DNA from: Pseudomonas sp. ICMP22404
Lineage (GTDB): Bacteria > Pseudomonadota > Gammaproteobacteria > Pseudomonadales > Pseudomonadaceae
DNA: 64,000 nucleotides
Assembly: GCF_006227205.1 (NCBI RefSeq)
Contig: NZ_VCNG01000001.1
Span: 372,001 to 436,000, forward strand
Direction: 5' to 3'
The notes below the pieces were generated by a model that was given only the letters and a program-made list of their open reading frames with translations, was not told where the DNA came from and ran no database searches. The first letter of the stretch is position 1. Each line of letters starts with the position of its first letter. Below, piece by piece: positions 8,540 to 18,112 of this stretch. Position numbers and translations under genes: made by a program.

Positions 8540-8998
8540 TCAAGCCTGGACCGCCGCCTCTTCCTTATGGGCGTTATGCAGCACTTCGATCAGACAGTCT
8601 TCCAGCTCGAAGCGCTCGTGCAGCAGGCCACCCAGCTCCTTGAATTTTTCCGCTACGCATTTGCCTTCATCGCACAGGTCATTGAACGCCAGCAGCTTTT
8701 CGGTGATGACGTCGATGCGCGGGTAGATCTGTTCGGCGAGTTCCAGACCACGCTTGTCGTTGAAGGCCTTGGCCTCGCCGGTGAGCTGCTCGTAGATCTC
8801 GAAATGCCCGGCAGAGACATAGTCCACCAACACACCGCAGAACTCCTGCAACGGTTTACGGCTTTCACCCAACGCTTCAGGTTTATCACCGAGAGCATCA
8901 TAGGCCCGAACCAGTTCGTGACGCTCCTGCAACCAGCGGTCGATCAGCAGATGCACCCCACCCCAGCGTTCCTGAGCATTCTGACAACTTTCGAGCAT
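8540..8998 (-). CDS. algQ: AlgQ/Rsd anti-sigma 70 regulator
   Basis: A 152-residue all-helical protein of the Rsd/AlgQ family, which binds the sigma-70 factor RpoD and shifts RNA polymerase toward alternative sigma factors; in P. aeruginosa AlgQ affects alginate and siderophore genes. The start [20 protein letters not shown], the central ELVRAYDAL and the [16 protein letters not shown] tail match the family, and the length is typical. It converges with the FKBP gene across a shared terminator. The 175-base gap to the dsbB start presumably carries its promoter. Confidence 0.95.
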   Translation of the reverse strand: MLESCQNAQERWGGVHLLIDRWLQERHELVRAYDALGDKPEALGESRKPLQEFCGVLVDYVSAGHFEIYEQLTGEAKAFNDKRGLELAEQIYPRIDVITEKLLAFNDLCDEGKCVAEKFKELGGLLHERFELEDCLIEVLHNAHKEEAAVQA

Positions 8999-9173
8999 GG
9001 CGATTTCTTCCCTTGTGAGTCATGCCCCTCGCAGCCTGCATACACCTTGATGATTCATGGCAAGCCGGACACAACATGATCGAGCGGCATAATTCCAATG
9101 ATACGTGCGGGCCAGATTATGCCCGCACGACAGCCGCTTCAAGGTACGCAGGCGACAAAGTTCATACAAGTGT

Positions 9174-9716
9174 TTAATCCGCGACTCGGATGAATTGCGA
9201 CGTCTTGTCGCCCAGCGGTCGGATCAGAGCGTTCCAGACCAGGCGAAGCAGCAGGTAGGTCATTGCAATGGAGACGGCGAGGAAAAACAGCAGGCTCCAT
9301 TCCGGGATGCTCAGATCGAACAGTGTCCAAGTGACGCCCGCACAGTCGACCGCGCCGTCGAGGGCTCGCTCCATGGCACTCCACCATGAACCCACGCCCT
9401 TCATTTGGGCCAGGCAATCGGGCATTGGCTCGAGCGAATGGCTTTGCAACAGAACCTGACGCCATGCCAGGGCCATTCCTCCCGACACGAAAACCAGTCC
9501 CGTCACCCCATAGAGAATGCTGCCCCTTCGACCCGGGCCATGCATGCAGGCCGCGAGACCGTTCACCAGAAACAGCACCAGGCACAAGCGCTGCAAGACA
9601 CACAGGCTGCAAGGCGTCAGACCGACTGCATACTCCAGATAACTGGCGATGCCCAAAGCCAGGGCCGCGGCGGTGGAAGCCATGAAAAACAAGAAGCGAG
9701 AGCAAGCCAAAGACAT
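9174..9716 (-). CDS. dsbB: Disulfide bond formation protein B (DsbB/DsbH type)
   Basis: Inner-membrane quinone reductase that re-oxidises DsbA. The 180-residue protein has four hydrophobic helices (about 9-30, 41-60, 66-88 and 138-165). The first cysteine pair is C36 and C39 in TPCSLCVLQR; the second periplasmic pair is C101 (MPDCLAQM) and C125 (AVDCAG). This corresponds to the DsbB paralogue lying between hemY and algQ in other pseudomonads (called dsbH in P. aeruginosa, PA5256). It follows hemY after 242 bases in the same direction. Paralogue assignment is by synteny. Confidence 0.93.
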   Translation of the reverse strand: MSLACSRFLFFMASTAAALALGIASYLEYAVGLTPCSLCVLQRLCLVLFLVNGLAACMHGPGRRGSILYGVTGLVFVSGGMALAWRQVLLQSHSLEPMPDCLAQMKGVGSWWSAMERALDGAVDCAGVTWTLFDLSIPEWSLLFFLAVSIAMTYLLLRLVWNALIRPLGDKTSQFIRVAD

Positions 9717-9958
9717 GGCGGTTCCGTAACAGAAGAGACAAGCAGTTACGGTAGAGGAAAGCCCTCGGGCCTTTCAAGGCAGGCTCACGCAGACACTTCA
9801 CCAAGGGTGTAGGGAATTCCCGACAGAGACGAGGGGATTCAGCGCAATCCCCTGTAGGACTTTCCCGAATACGTCATTTGAGCCTTGAGTCAGGCAGCGA
9901 TCGGCGACCAATCCTCCTGGCAAAACCCACTCGAACCGCCAAACGCGATCAGTGTTTC

Positions 9959-11206
9959 TTAACTGGACAGCGCCTGGGCCGGAACCGGCAACGGCGCAGC
10001 AAGCAAGCGCTCATCCAGCAGTCCCAGGCCCTCCTGGAACAGCTGGTTGCTGCGCTCGGCATCGCCCAGTTGTGCCAGTAATCTCGCCAGTTCGGCACAC
10101 GCTTCGGGATTGCGCTGGATCTTCAGGCTGCCTTCCAGATAATCCCGCGCCTTGCCCCACAGGCTGTTCTGCAGACACAGGCGACCCAGCGTCAACAGCA
10201 GGCTGGAATCGGCCGGATGATCCTTGAGCCAACCTTCGGCCGCTTGCAGCTGTCGCGCTGGATCATTGCCGCGGACCAACCCGTACAGCCGTGCCAGGTG
10301 GCTGTCATAGTGACGCTTGAGCGCGGTGCGCAATACTTCCTCGGCGTCGCCCTGTGCCCCCAGTTGCCGCAGTTGTTCGGCATAGGCCAACACCAACGCC
10401 GACTCCTGGCGCTGCGCGGAAGTCAGCTGTTGCCAGGCGCGGTTGAGCGACTGCAAGCCGACGCTGCCGTCCTCTTCGCGATGGGCCGCCAGGGAGAGAT
10501 TTTCACCCCAGGCCCGACGCTCCAGTTCAGCCAGTTCCATCGCCGGCAAGACCTTGTCCTTGCGCAGTTCCGGCAACAGGCGAATCACCGCCGACCAATC
10601 ACCACGCTGCTGATGCAGTCGTTGCAATTGACGCAGGACCTGAACGTTATGGGGATGACGATCATGCATGGCTTGCAACGTGACCAAGGCGCCGTCGGTG
10701 TCGCCCCGGTCCACCTGCAACTGTGCGTGGTTCAATGCAATGGCCAGCTCTGCCTGGGGCTGGCGTTCCAGGGCGCGCTCCAGCAGGTTGTCGCTCTGTT
10801 CGTAAAGACCTTGCTCATTAGCCGCACGCGCCGCCCCGAGGTAATACAGCAACGGCTGGCGTTCGGCTTCCGCGGCACGATGCAAATGCCGTTGGGCACT
10901 GGCCCAGCGACCTTCGGCCAGGTCCAACTGACCGTGTTCGATCGCTACTTGTATGCGCCGGCTACGATTGCGCCGCGACCACGGGTTGACCACACCGCTG
11001 GACGTAGTCACCAGGCCGATCAAGGCGCGCACGCCCCGCCACAACAACCAGAGTACCGCCACCAGCGCCAGGGTGACCCACAGGCCGGCTTCGTAGCGAA
11101 AGCTCTTGTACGCCACCAGCACGTAACCCGAATGCTCGGAAATCGCCACGCCCAACAGGGCGGCGGCAGCGATGACCACGAACAGAATCACGTAGAGACG
11201 CTTCAT
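9959..11206 (-). CDS. hemY: HemY, haem-operon TPR membrane protein
   Basis: A 415-residue inner-membrane protein of the HemY family: two N-terminal transmembrane helices (about residues 5-25 and 40-62) and a cytoplasmic or periplasmic set of tetratricopeptide helices (from about residue 85: AIEHGQLDLAEGRWASAQRH, then ERALERQPQAELAIALNHAQ). Despite the name it is not the protoporphyrinogen oxidase of Bacillus; its role in haem synthesis is indirect and poorly defined. Its ATG at 11206 overlaps the upstream hemD-hemX stop as ATGA, so it is the translationally coupled last gene of the hemC-hemDX-hemY set. Confidence 0.93.
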   Translation of the reverse strand: MKRLYVILFVVIAAAALLGVAISEHSGYVLVAYKSFRYEAGLWVTLALVAVLWLLWRGVRALIGLVTTSSGVVNPWSRRNRSRRIQVAIEHGQLDLAEGRWASAQRHLHRAAEAERQPLLYYLGAARAANEQGLYEQSDNLLERALERQPQAELAIALNHAQLQVDRGDTDGALVTLQAMHDRHPHNVQVLRQLQRLHQQRGDWSAVIRLLPELRKDKVLPAMELAELERRAWGENLSLAAHREEDGSVGLQSLNRAWQQLTSAQRQESALVLAYAEQLRQLGAQGDAEEVLRTALKRHYDSHLARLYGLVRGNDPARQLQAAEGWLKDHPADSSLLLTLGRLCLQNSLWGKARDYLEGSLKIQRNPEACAELARLLAQLGDAERSNQLFQEGLGLLDERLLAAPLPVPAQALSS

Positions 11207-13113
11207 GGCGTGGTCTCCTGCCCAGCAGGCTTGGCCAGCGGCTTGACCGACTCCTCGGCATTCAGATTGCGACGCTCCAGATAGGCCTGGACGCTGCTCA
11301 GGGTCACGGTCAGGTCCGGCGTGACCACCGTCACCGGCTGCTTGGCCAGTTCAGCCACTCGCTCGAGCATGACCTTGCTCTGCGGGTTGTCCTGGTTGAA
11401 GTTGTTCTGCAGTACATCGCGGGCCTCGAGCAACGCCTGGGTATACACCGGCGCTTGCCCGTTGAGGGCCGCCCATTGCGCCTGCTCCAATGCCAGGCTC
11501 AGGGCCAGGCGCACCTGCATCAGGCTCTGCCCGGCCAGCAGCGGACGGACGTTCTCGTCGGCATTGAAGTCGATGCGGATATAGCGCGAGATCTGATCCC
11601 ACCACTGCGCCCAGCGGCTGGCCCCGTCGCCATCGGCCGTCAGGCCCAGCAGGGATTCGCCTCGATCCTTGTACTCGGGCGCCAGCTCCGAGAGTTGCAG
11701 CACTTGCTCACGCAGGGCCCCCAGTTGCAGGAACAGCCCGGTGCGATCCGGCTGCTCGGTGCTGCGCAGCGCCGCAAGCGTCTTGGCCAACTGCTCGCGG
11801 GCAGCGAACGAGCCCGGGTCGTTCTGTTCCCGCAGGATTTCGTCGGCGCCCTGGACCAGGGCCTGGGCACTGGTGATGTCTTGCAGGGCGGAAAGACGCA
11901 GGCTGGCAAGGCGCAACAGATGCTCGGCCTCGGCCAGGCGCCAATCCTTGCGGCTGGCACCCAGTACGGTTTCCAGCCGTTGGCTCAGGTGTTGCTGGTC
12001 GCCTTGTAGCTGGGCGACCTGACGCCGTCGCTCCTCCAGCTCTTCGGCCGCCGGCATCTGCGCGAGGCGCTCGCTGAGGCGTTGCTCATTGAGCTTGAGA
12101 GTCTGGGCCTGGTCATTCAGTGCCTGGACCTGGGTGGACTGTTGCTGGTTGTTGGCCTGCAGGTGACGCACCTGCCAGACGCCCCAGCCGCCAACGGCCA
12201 CGCCAGCGGCCCCCAGCAGCAATGCGACAATGGCCAACCCGTTACCGCGACGCGGCGCCACCGGTGCCGGCGTTTCCACCGGAGCATCGATCACGGGTCG
12301 GTCTTGATCTTTTGGCAAGGCTGTTTCGCTCACGTATCCATCCTTTGCATTAGAAAACGGCACGGATTGTTCCCGTAAAGCCGCCAGCAAAGCCGCGGCA
12401 CTGGCGCCACGACAATCCACAACTGATCGGGCCCCGGCGGCCCGCGCTATCTCGGCAACCCTGGGGCTTGGGACAAACAACGGCAACCGCGCCAGATCGG
12501 GCCAGGCGGCACCCGCCAGGCGGTGAAGATGCTCGAAGCTCTGCCCACTGCTGACCATCAGTGCGTTCAAGCGTTCCGCTTCGACCTTCGCCAGCAGTTC
12601 GCCTTCGCGATACTCAGGCAGGCCTCGCCGGTACAATTCCAGATAATCGACGCTAGCACCTTGCTCGCGCAAGCGCTCTGCCAGCAAACCGCGGCCGCCC
12701 TCACCACGCACGATCAGAACCTGGGGATTGCTCCGGGTGAGAGCCTGACGCAACACCGGGAGTTCCAGCAAGGCTTCGCTGTCGTCGCCATCGTCCGGAT
12801 AAAACACCGTGAGGCCCGCATCGGCCAGGATCTGCCCGGTGGCTGCGCCCACGCTGAACCAGGGTTGCTCCGGCGGCTCCGGCCAATATTCACGCAGTTG
12901 CTCCAGGCACAACCGGGCGGCCGGCTTGCTGACGACGATCACGGCGCAGTACTGGTCGAGCCGCTGCAGCATCGCTCGGCCGGAATCGGAGAGGGGAATC
13001 GGTTCGATAGCCAGCAACGGCAGGCTGCTGCTGAATACGCCAGCCTCGGCCAAGACAGCAGCCAGGGCCGACGACTCGTCCTCCGGCCGGGTCAGCAGCA
13101 ACCGCCAGCCCAT
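11203..13113 (-). CDS. hemD/hemX: Uroporphyrinogen-III synthase fused to HemX membrane protein
   Basis: One open frame of 636 residues joins two proteins that are separate in E. coli. Residues 1 to about 255 are HemD, which cyclises hydroxymethylbilane to uroporphyrinogen III ([59 protein letters not shown]). From about residue 262 comes HemX: SETALPKDQD, a proline-rich linker, a transmembrane helix (LAIVALLLGAAGVAVGGWGV) and a long coiled-coil periplasmic part. At the junction AAGGA lies 7 bases before a GTG (12333) that could start HemX alone (376 residues). The start ATG at 13113 shares its A with the hemC stop (TGATG). RefSeq uses a fused HemD/HemX name for some pseudomonads, so this need not be an error. 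Confidence 0.9.
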   Translation of the reverse strand: MGWRLLLTRPEDESSALAAVLAEAGVFSSSLPLLAIEPIPLSDSGRAMLQRLDQYCAVIVVSKPAARLCLEQLREYWPEPPEQPWFSVGAATGQILADAGLTVFYPDDGDDSEALLELPVLRQALTRSNPQVLIVRGEGGRGLLAERLREQGASVDYLELYRRGLPEYREGELLAKVEAERLNALMVSSGQSFEHLHRLAGAAWPDLARLPLFVPSPRVAEIARAAGARSVVDCRGASAAALLAALREQSVPFSNAKDGYVSETALPKDQDRPVIDAPVETPAPVAPRRGNGLAIVALLLGAAGVAVGGWGVWQVRHLQANNQQQSTQVQALNDQAQTLKLNEQRLSERLAQMPAAEELEERRRQVAQLQGDQQHLSQRLETVLGASRKDWRLAEAEHLLRLASLRLSALQDITSAQALVQGADEILREQNDPGSFAAREQLAKTLAALRSTEQPDRTGLFLQLGALREQVLQLSELAPEYKDRGESLLGLTADGDGASRWAQWWDQISRYIRIDFNADENVRPLLAGQSLMQVRLALSLALEQAQWAALNGQAPVYTQALLEARDVLQNNFNQDNPQSKVMLERVAELAKQPVTVVTPDLTVTLSSVQAYLERRNLNAEESVKPLAKPAGQETTP

Positions 13114-14054
13114 CACGCGTGGCCAGCCTCGCCGTAGACCTTCTTGAGGATCTCGCCAGCGCCCTGGCTCAGCAGGTCTTCAGCGACCCGCACCCCCAGC
13201 GCTTCGGCATCGCCCCGGGGCGCCCGGGCTTCGGAGCTGAGCAGCGTGCCGCCGTCCGGATCGCCCACCAGGCCACGTAACCAGACCTGTTCGCCTTCCA
13301 GCACGGCGTAGCAGGCAATCGGTACCTGGCAGCCGCCGTTGAGGTGTTTGTTGAGGGCGCGCTCGGCGAAAACCCGGGTCGCCGTGTCTTCGTGATGCAG
13401 AGGAGCCAGCAGCGCGTGGATCCCGCTGTCGGCGCTGCGGCATTCGATGCCTACTGCTCCTTGCCCGCCGGCCGGCAGGCTGTCGTCGACGCTGATGGCC
13501 GAGGTGATGCGGTCCTCGAAGCCCAGCCGGATCAGGCCAGCGGCGGCAAGGATGATGGCGTCGTACTCGCCAGCGTCGAGCTTGGCCAGGCGAGTGTTGA
13601 CGTTGCCTCGCAGAAAACGGATTTGCAGGTCGGGACGACGGGTCAGCAGTTGCGCCTGGCGACGCAGGCTGGACGTGCCGACGACGCTCCCGGCAGGCAA
13701 CGCGTCAAGGCTGGCAAAGGCGTTGGAAACGAACGCATCGCGCGGGTCTTCGCGCTCGCAGATGCAAAACAGGCCCAGGCCTTCGGGGAAGTCCATGGGC
13801 ACGTCTTTCATCGAATGCACGGCAATGTCGGCTTCGTTGTCCAGCAGCGCGGTTTCCAATTCCTTGACGAACAAACCCTTGCCACCGATTTTCGACAGTG
13901 GCGAATCCAGCAGTTTGTCACCGCGACTGACCATGGGTACCAGCGTCACGACCAGGCCGGGATGGGCGGCCTCCAGACGGGCTTTGACGTACTCGGCCTG
14001 CCAGAGGGCCAGGGCGCTTTTACGGGTGGCGATGCGGATCTCGCGAGGGGACAT
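13113..14054 (-). CDS. hemC: Porphobilinogen deaminase (hydroxymethylbilane synthase)
   Basis: Condenses four porphobilinogen molecules into hydroxymethylbilane in haem and sirohaem synthesis. The 313-residue sequence has [14 protein letters not shown] at the N-terminus, the substrate-binding VHSMKDVPM and [11 protein letters not shown] stretches, [12 protein letters not shown], and the dipyrromethane cofactor cysteine C242 in [10 protein letters not shown]. Length is normal. It is followed with a one-base overlap by hemD-hemX, so HemC and HemD are made together and the unstable hydroxymethylbilane can be passed on. It lies 138 bases downstream of algR in the same direction, the order known from P. 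aeruginosa. Confidence 0.97.
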   Translation of the reverse strand: MSPREIRIATRKSALALWQAEYVKARLEAAHPGLVVTLVPMVSRGDKLLDSPLSKIGGKGLFVKELETALLDNEADIAVHSMKDVPMDFPEGLGLFCICEREDPRDAFVSNAFASLDALPAGSVVGTSSLRRQAQLLTRRPDLQIRFLRGNVNTRLAKLDAGEYDAIILAAAGLIRLGFEDRITSAISVDDSLPAGGQGAVGIECRSADSGIHALLAPLHHEDTATRVFAERALNKHLNGGCQVPIACYAVLEGEQVWLRGLVGDPDGGTLLSSEARAPRGDAEALGVRVAEDLLSQGAGEILKKVYGEAGHA

Positions 14055-14192
14055 GGATCAATCCGTACTTAAAAGATACGACGGATAATAACAGCTCAGC
14101 CAAATTCGCTTTGACTTGAATCACGACCCCAAGGCCTCCCTGGCCGTCAATGTCCTGAAAAATGAATGTCTCGAACGCCCCGCAATCGCGGG

Positions 14193-14939
14193 CTAAAGCT
14201 GCTGCATCATCTTGCGCACGCCCGCCACATGTCGTCGACTGACAATCAGCGCGTCGCCATTGAGGCCTTTGAGAAACAGCTGAAAATGCCCGAGGGGCGT
14301 GCGTTGCAGACGCTCGATGCGCTCGCGGGCCACCAGGGCGTTGCGGTGGATACGCACGAACCGCTCGCCGAACTCGTCCTCGAGTGCCTTGAGGGGCTCG
14401 TCCAGGAGCACCTCGCCACTCTCATGGCGCAAGGTCACGTATTTATGGTCGGCAATGAAGTAGACCACCTGGTTCAACGGGATCAGTTCGATGCCCTTGC
14501 GGGTTCGCGCACTGATGTGGCTGCGCGGGCCGCTGCCACTTTCCGCTGCCGGACGGGTCAGCGCCGCCAGTTGCACGCGGTTGGGCCGTTCGGCCTTGCG
14601 CAAGGCGTCAAGCAACGCCTCGGATGCCACCGGCTTGACCAGATAGCCCACGGCACCGGCCTGCAATATCTCGGGCGGGAAGTCGTCCCGGGTGGTACAG
14701 AACACCACGGCGGGGGGCGACTCTCGTTCGCACAGCTTCGCCGCCACCTGCAGACCATCCAGGCCAGGCATGCGAATGTCGAGCAGCACGATATCCGGCT
14801 TGTGGCTGTCGATAAGGGCCAACGCCTCGTCGCCATTGGTGGCGCTCGGCTCCAGGACACTGTAACCCTCGAGCTCGCCAACCATTCGGCTCAGGCGCTC
14901 GCGGGCCAGTGGTTCGTCATCAACGATCAGGACATTCAT
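14193..14939 (-). CDS. algR: AlgR, LytTR-type response regulator
   Basis: Response regulator controlling alginate, type IV pili and virulence genes in P. aeruginosa. The 248 residues match AlgR length exactly: receiver domain 1 to about 120 with D8/D9, phosphoacceptor D54 (VLLDIRMPGLDG) and K in YLVKPV, then a LytTR DNA-binding domain from about residue 140 (GIELIPLNQVVYFIADHKY, FVRIHRNALVARERIERLQR). The start MNVLIVDDEP at 14939 is chosen over an upstream extension because it matches the family and because ATGA couples it to the algZ remnant frame that ends at 14936. A GC hairpin (14177-14193) follows the stop but lacks a clear T run. Confidence 0.96.
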   Translation of the reverse strand: MNVLIVDDEPLARERLSRMVGELEGYSVLEPSATNGDEALALIDSHKPDIVLLDIRMPGLDGLQVAAKLCERESPPAVVFCTTRDDFPPEILQAGAVGYLVKPVASEALLDALRKAERPNRVQLAALTRPAAESGSGPRSHISARTRKGIELIPLNQVVYFIADHKYVTLRHESGEVLLDEPLKALEDEFGERFVRIHRNALVARERIERLQRTPLGHFQLFLKGLNGDALIVSRRHVAGVRKMMQQL

Positions 14940-15215
14940 ATTGCGCTGGATTCCTGCGTGAGTCTCGCACAAGGATAGCGTAGACAGGGGAAGTGACATC
15001 CGTCACCGCGATCCACGCTAAGACTCGCTCGAGGGCCAAAAAGTGCCGCGAGGCGGTTGCCTATCTTTACCAGCGCTTGCCGACCGATGCTCGAGGCCCG
15101 TTGTCGCACGGCGTCGCCGCGGGGATTGTTGATTTTCGATCTGATCAATATTGAGCCCCCCTGGTTGGTTCGCCCCATGCGCCATGATGGAAAAAGCAAA
15201 ACTCCTATCGTCCAC
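14936..15215 (-). pseudogene. algZ: C-terminal remnant of algZ/fimS-like histidine kinase
   Basis: In the frame that ends with TGA at 14936, overlapping the algR ATG as ATGA, the last 55 or so codons read like the end of a LytS/AlgZ-type kinase: IGNRLAALFGPRASLSV, then CLRYPCARLTQES. Slightly upstream, SILIRSKINNPRGDAV resembles the strand before the kinase G box. Further upstream the likeness moves to another frame (IMAHGANQPGG, similar to an N box), and the change of frame falls at a run of six C (15156-15161), suggesting an indel. No start, membrane part or H box exists: argH begins only 400 bases away, while a full algZ needs about 1.1 kb. I judge it a decayed gene; the assignment is by eye. 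Confidence 0.62.
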
Positions 15216-15400
15216 TGTAGACGGTTGCCGCGACGATATTGCTCAATCGGAAAATATCGTTGTGCAGAAAACCTGCTTGCACGCCCGGCTCGTGCGTAAA
15301 AAACCTGCCGACCAGTGCCAGCGCCAGCCCCGGCAACCCTGCTATCATCCGCCGCAGCCTTTAACCGCTACTTTTTCCACAGCCGATCACGAGCGAATTC

Positions 15401-16795
15401 ATGAGCACTGACAAGACCAATCAGTCCTGGGGCGGCCGCTTCAGTGAACCCGTCGACGCCTTCGTCGCCCGCTTCACCGCCTCCGTCAATTTTGACCAGC
15501 GCCTGTATCGCCACGACATCATGGGTTCGATCGCCCACGCCACCATGCTGGCCAAGGTCGGCGTACTGACCGATGCCGAGCGCGACAGCATCATCGATGG
15601 CCTGAAGACCATCCAGGGTGAAATCGAGGCCGGTCAATTCGACTGGCGTGTCGACCTTGAAGACGTGCACATGAACATCGAAGCGCGCCTGACCGATCGC
15701 ATCGGCGTGACCGGCAAGAAACTGCACACCGGCCGCAGTCGCAACGACCAGGTCGCCACCGACATCCGCCTGTGGCTGCGTGATGAAATCGACCTGATCC
15801 TGGCCGAGATCACCCGCCTGCAGAAAGGCCTGCTGGAACAGGCTGAACGTGAAGCCGAGAGCATCATGCCCGGCTTCACCCATCTGCAGACCGCTCAACC
15901 CGTGACCTTCGGGCATCACATGCTGGCCTGGTTCGAAATGCTCAGCCGCGACTACGAGCGCCTGGTCGATTGCCGCAAGCGCACCAACCGCATGCCCCTG
16001 GGCAGCGCCGCGCTGGCCGGCACCACCTACCCGATCGATCGCGAATACACCGCCCAACTGCTGGGCTTCGACGCTGTGGGCGGCAACTCGCTGGATAACG
16101 TCTCGGACCGCGATTTCGCCATCGAATTCTGCGCCGCCGCGAGCATCGCGATGATGCACCTGTCGCGCTTCTCCGAAGAACTGGTGCTGTGGACCAGCGC
16201 GCAATTCCAGTTCATTGACCTGCCGGATCGCTTCTGCACCGGCAGCTCGATCATGCCGCAAAAGAAAAACCCCGACGTACCGGAGCTGGTACGGGGCAAG
16301 AGCGGCCGGGTGTTCGGCGCACTGATGGGCCTGTTGACCCTGATGAAAGGCCAACCGCTGGCCTACAACAAGGACAACCAGGAAGACAAGGAACCGCTGT
16401 TCGACGCCGCCGATACCCTGCGCGACTCGCTGCGCGCCTTTGCCGACATGATCCCGGCCATCAAGCCCAAGCACGCGGTGATGCGTGAAGCGGCCCTGCG
16501 CGGCTTCTCCACCGCGACGGACCTGGCCGACTACCTGGTGCGCCGTGGCCTGCCATTCCGCGACTGCCATGAAATCGTCGGTCATGCCGTGAAATATGGC
16601 GTGGACAACGGCAAGGATCTGGCGGAGATGAGCCTGGACGAACTGCGCCAGTTCAGCGACCAGATCGAGCAGGACGTGTTTGCGGTGCTGACACTGGAAG
16701 GCTCGGTCAACGCCCGTGACCACATCGGCGGCACGGCACCGGCGCAGGTCAAGGCTGCCGTGGTGCGCGGCCAGGCGTTGCTTGCCGGTCGCTAG
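15401..16795 (+). CDS. argH: Argininosuccinate lyase
   Basis: Last step of arginine synthesis: splits argininosuccinate into arginine and fumarate. The 464-residue protein starts [20 protein letters not shown] and contains the fumarase/aspartase signature [12 protein letters not shown] (about residues 280-291), with [13 protein letters not shown] and the catalytic His region [15 protein letters not shown]. Length and start are typical. It is transcribed away from algR, with the algZ remnant in between, and is followed by a REP pair. Confidence 0.98.
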   Translation: MSTDKTNQSWGGRFSEPVDAFVARFTASVNFDQRLYRHDIMGSIAHATMLAKVGVLTDAERDSIIDGLKTIQGEIEAGQFDWRVDLEDVHMNIEARLTDRIGVTGKKLHTGRSRNDQVATDIRLWLRDEIDLILAEITRLQKGLLEQAEREAESIMPGFTHLQTAQPVTFGHHMLAWFEMLSRDYERLVDCRKRTNRMPLGSAALAGTTYPIDREYTAQLLGFDAVGGNSLDNVSDRDFAIEFCAAASIAMMHLSRFSEELVLWTSAQFQFIDLPDRFCTGSSIMPQKKNPDVPELVRGKSGRVFGALMGLLTLMKGQPLAYNKDNQEDKEPLFDAADTLRDSLRAFADMIPAIKPKHAVMREAALRGFSTATDLADYLVRRGLPFRDCHEIVGHAVKYGVDNGKDLAEMSLDELRQFSDQIEQDVFAVLTLEGSVNARDHIGGTAPAQVKAAVVRGQALLAGR

Positions 16796-16805
16796 AACCT
16801 AACAG

Positions 16806-16897
16806 CATCGCGAGCAGGCTCGCTCCCGCATGGATCTTCAGTGAACACAAAGTTGTGAACATACAGAGATCCCCTGTGGGAGCGAGCCTGCTCGCGA
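16806..16897. repeat. REP inverted pair (BIME-like)
   Basis: Two REP palindromes in opposite orientation, ATCGCGAGCAGGCTCGCTCC and TGTGGGAGCGAGCCTGCTCG, separated by about 45 bases, in the gap between the convergent argH and glutathione transferase genes. The pair can fold into one long hairpin and may serve as the shared transcript end. Confidence 0.85.
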
Positions 16898-16923
16898 AAG
16901 CAATCGCTAGAGCAGTATAAAGT

Positions 16924-17583
16924 TCACTTCTTGGCAGCGATCATCGCCAAAAACTCTGGCATCCCCGCTTCCCTGTCCGCCGCGATCCGCTGTACGTGCG
17001 GATTCGTCCCCAACCGTTCCATCAGCGCCTTGGCCGCCGGCATGTCTGCGAACAGGTCGATATCGAACAATTTTTTGCCCACCTGTAAGGCTGGCGAAAC
17101 ACCATAGAGAAAGTACAAGTCGGCAATGCTCAAGCTGTCGCCCGCGACATAAGGTGAGAACTTTCCGTGCCTGCCCAGCGAGGCGAACCCCAGCAGCAGT
17201 TCAGCCTTGCTCTTTTCCTTGATGGCATCGGGTACTGTCATGCCGAAGAATGCCTCGGCGTAGCAGGCGCGCCCTGGCAGCTCGATGTACAGCTCGATCT
17301 CCCGGCACAGGGCCAGGACCTGGGCACGCTCGAACGGATCGGCGGGCAACAGGGCCTTGCCGGACTGGGTTTGCTCGATGTACTCGAGGATCACGCTGGT
17401 TTCGCTGATGAAGCCCTGCTCGGTTTTCAGCACAGGCACTTTGCCCCGTGGGCTGATGGCGAGTATTTCCGGGGTCTGCTTGCCATAGAACGACACTTCT
17501 TCGAAGGGCACGCCCTTCTCCAGCAATGCCAGTTTGACCATGTTGTAATAGTTACTGGCGCAGAAACCATAAAGCTTGAGCAT
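16924..17583 (-). CDS. Glutathione S-transferase family protein
   Basis: A 219-residue cytosolic protein with an N-terminal thioredoxin-like GST domain (MLKLYGFCASNYYNMVKLAL, KVPVLKTEQGFISETSVILEY; the cis-proline and ES pair that bind glutathione are present) and a helical C-terminal domain with the LSIADLYFLYGVSPAL N-capping box. Substrate unknown. The start at 17583 has GGAGGT nine bases upstream and removes a long non-conserved extension. A conserved small gene starts 124 bases away on the opposite strand. Confidence 0.92.
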   Translation of the reverse strand: MLKLYGFCASNYYNMVKLALLEKGVPFEEVSFYGKQTPEILAISPRGKVPVLKTEQGFISETSVILEYIEQTQSGKALLPADPFERAQVLALCREIELYIELPGRACYAEAFFGMTVPDAIKEKSKAELLLGFASLGRHGKFSPYVAGDSLSIADLYFLYGVSPALQVGKKLFDIDLFADMPAAKALMERLGTNPHVQRIAADREAGMPEFLAMIAAKK

Positions 17584-17707
17584 TGCAGATACCTCCAGTC
17601 CGTGTGGGGTGGGCAGCCTTGCGTTATAGACTGTCGGGAGGTTTCGCGCTAGGCGCATCACGCCGCTGAATGCAGGTAAACTGGCGCCTTTCTCACAGGA
17701 GCCTGCC

Positions 17708-17992
17708 ATGAGCGAGCCAACCGACATCGACAATGACGAAGAAGAATTCGTCGAGTCGACCCTGATCGAAGCCATTGAAAACCAGATCGAAAGCGGCAAC
17801 CCGCCAGCGGCCAAGGCCACCTTCAACAAACTGACTCTGGTCAATTACGAGCGCGAAGACATCCTGAACCTCATGGCCCATGTGCTGGCCTTCGAGATCG
17901 ACGCCATGCTCGATGAAGACCGCCCGTTCAATACCCAATGGTATGAAGACGCGTTGCGCAAACTGCCCGAGCTGCCACCGGAAAAGAACTGA
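17708..17992 (+). CDS. Conserved acidic hypothetical protein
   Basis: A 94-residue, strongly acidic protein (MSEPTDIDNDEEEFVESTLI; pI clearly low) with a predicted helical fold and no membrane or signal segment. I do not recognise a named domain, but proteins of this kind lie between argH and cyaA in pseudomonads. CAGGAG lies ahead of the ATG. It stands alone, divergent from the glutathione transferase and followed by a REP pair. Confidence 0.75.
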   Translation: MSEPTDIDNDEEEFVESTLIEAIENQIESGNPPAAKATFNKLTLVNYEREDILNLMAHVLAFEIDAMLDEDRPFNTQWYEDALRKLPELPPEKN

Positions 17993-18025
17993 ACCCGCTG
18001 CGGTGGGAGGGACTGCCTCAAACAC

Positions 18026-18112
18026 TGTGGGAGCAAGGCTTGCCCGCGATGAAACCGATGCGATCGCTCATGAATCGAGGCGCCTGCATCGCGAGCAAGC
18101 TTTGCTCCCACA
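18026..18112. repeat. REP inverted pair, AAGGCTTGC variant
   Basis: Two opposed palindromes of a variant type: TGTGGGAGCAAGGCTTGCCC and GCGAGCAAGCTTTGCTCCCA, about 40 bases apart. The stem centre differs from the GAGCCTGCTC form seen elsewhere, so two REP subfamilies coexist here. Lies between two small genes. Confidence 0.8.

Noticed and set aside
12310..12360. A frameshift or sequencing error causing the hemD-hemX fusion
   Set aside because: The frame is open on both sides, codon use is normal, and fused HemD/HemX proteins are annotated in other pseudomonads; kept as a caveat only.
14177..14193. GC hairpin after algR as a terminator
   Set aside because: GCCCGCGATTGCGGGGC can form, but no T run follows, and hemC, expected to be read from here too, lies close downstream.
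15368..16723. A minus-strand open frame of 451 codons opposite argH
   Set aside because: Mirror of argH; the sequence has low-complexity character typical of antisense frames.
16806..16897. Inverted REP pairs considered as attachment sites or insertion sequence ends
   Set aside because: The same palindromes occur between many gene pairs here, without transposase or target-site duplication visible.
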